Below are positions 63,835 through 64,000 of a stretch of 64,000 nucleotides of DNA, one piece after another. The first letter of the stretch is position 1. Every line of letters starts with the position of its first letter. A program made the position numbers and the translations under genes. Origin of the DNA: Pseudomonas sp. R5-89-07 (GTDB lineage: Bacteria > Pseudomonadota > Gammaproteobacteria > Pseudomonadales > Pseudomonadaceae). The notes beneath the pieces are model-generated. The model did no database searches. It saw nothing but the letters and a program-made list of their open reading frames with translations, and was not told the DNA's origin. The stretch is from NCBI RefSeq assembly GCF_003851685.1, contig NZ_CP027727.1:1612001-1676000 (forward strand). Reading direction: 5' to 3'.

Positions 63835-64000
63835 GTGGCCATCGATATTCACTGGATCTGCGACAACGATAGCCTCGGCCAGCATTGCGCCCAATGGCAG
63901 CAGTTGCCATTCGTCGCCCTCGACACCGAATTCATGCGGGTCGACACCTTCTACCCCATTGCCGGGCTGATCCAGATCGGTGATGGCGTGCGCGCTTACC
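63835..64000 (+). CDS. rnd: ribonuclease D (N-terminal part)
   Basis: Starts at GTG 63835 (RBS AGGGAG) and runs off the right edge. The visible residues VAIDIHWICDND and the DEDD exonuclease motif ALDTEFMRVDTFYP identify RNase D, a 3'-5' exoribonuclease in tRNA processing. Confidence 0.9.
   Translation, partial: MAIDIHWICDNDSLGQHCAQWQQLPFVALDTEFMRVDTFYPIAGLIQIGDGVRAY

Overview
The window reads as chromosome of a fluorescent Pseudomonas, most likely the P. fluorescens group. The evidence is high GC, dense operons, an algU-mucA-mucB-mucD cluster without mucC, a dapA-bamC-MBL-purC block, pobR/pobA, cynR/cynTS, an AruI-like decarboxylase, and typical Pseudomonas REP hairpins. No phage, integrase, IS element or CRISPR array was seen.

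Layout. 1-1.1 kb: end of an enoyl-CoA hydratase-family gene and ung. 1.1-11.9 kb: an accessory locus of lower GC. It holds three large, related, unrecognised beta-rich proteins (647, 675 and 1049 aa), a pertactin-like autotransporter and a small lipoprotein with a CBM14/peritrophin-like Cys pattern. Four of these five genes have a near-perfect 16-bp dyad (consensus CTGTCA-N4-TGACAG, lux-box geometry CT-N12-AG) upstream, at 98, 100 and 101 bp from the start for the three large genes and 61 bp for the lipoprotein. This is the best candidate here for an undescribed co-regulated system, probably surface or secreted and possibly under a LuxR-type regulator. 11.9-18.5 kb: tripartite tricarboxylate transporter tctCBA plus an AbrB-like membrane protein, divergent from tctDE. 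18.5-22.7 kb: HDOD protein, ygfZ, sdhE-ygfX, nadB. 23-27 kb: the AlgU envelope-stress regulon head with two AlgU-type promoters. 27-33.7 kb: BepA-like protease, TusA-like protein, bcp, gcvR, dapA, bamC, an MBL hydrolase, purC. 33.7-37.4 kb: tRNA-Ser(CGA) followed by an MntA/HepT type VII toxin-antitoxin pair, a small basic protein, an MFS exporter and a ParDE-like pair, an accessory pocket beside a tRNA.

37.6-64 kb is a mosaic of catabolic and regulatory cassettes. It includes a LysR / aconitate-isomerase-like / tricarboxylate MFS group; a GntR-SDR-BKACE-MFS-LysR group that probably degrades an unidentified beta-hydroxy acid; a CHMI homologue; a CynX/NimT-type MFS; an AruI-like decarboxylase with a GcvA-like regulator; an NAD(P)-binding reductase and a variant MBL protein divergent from a LysR gene; pobR/pobA with a DHA2 MFS; an 0.77-kb intergenic inverted-repeat structure; a stand-alone double-Cache periplasmic protein; cynTS/cynR; a PheC-like periplasmic dehydratase; a methyltransferase; and the start of rnd. 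A-rich AAnAAnAA motifs sit at the translation starts of several catabolic genes (tctC, the BKACE gene, its MFS gene, pobA), as expected for Hfq/Crc carbon catabolite repression.

All functional calls come from reading motifs by eye. No database search was run.
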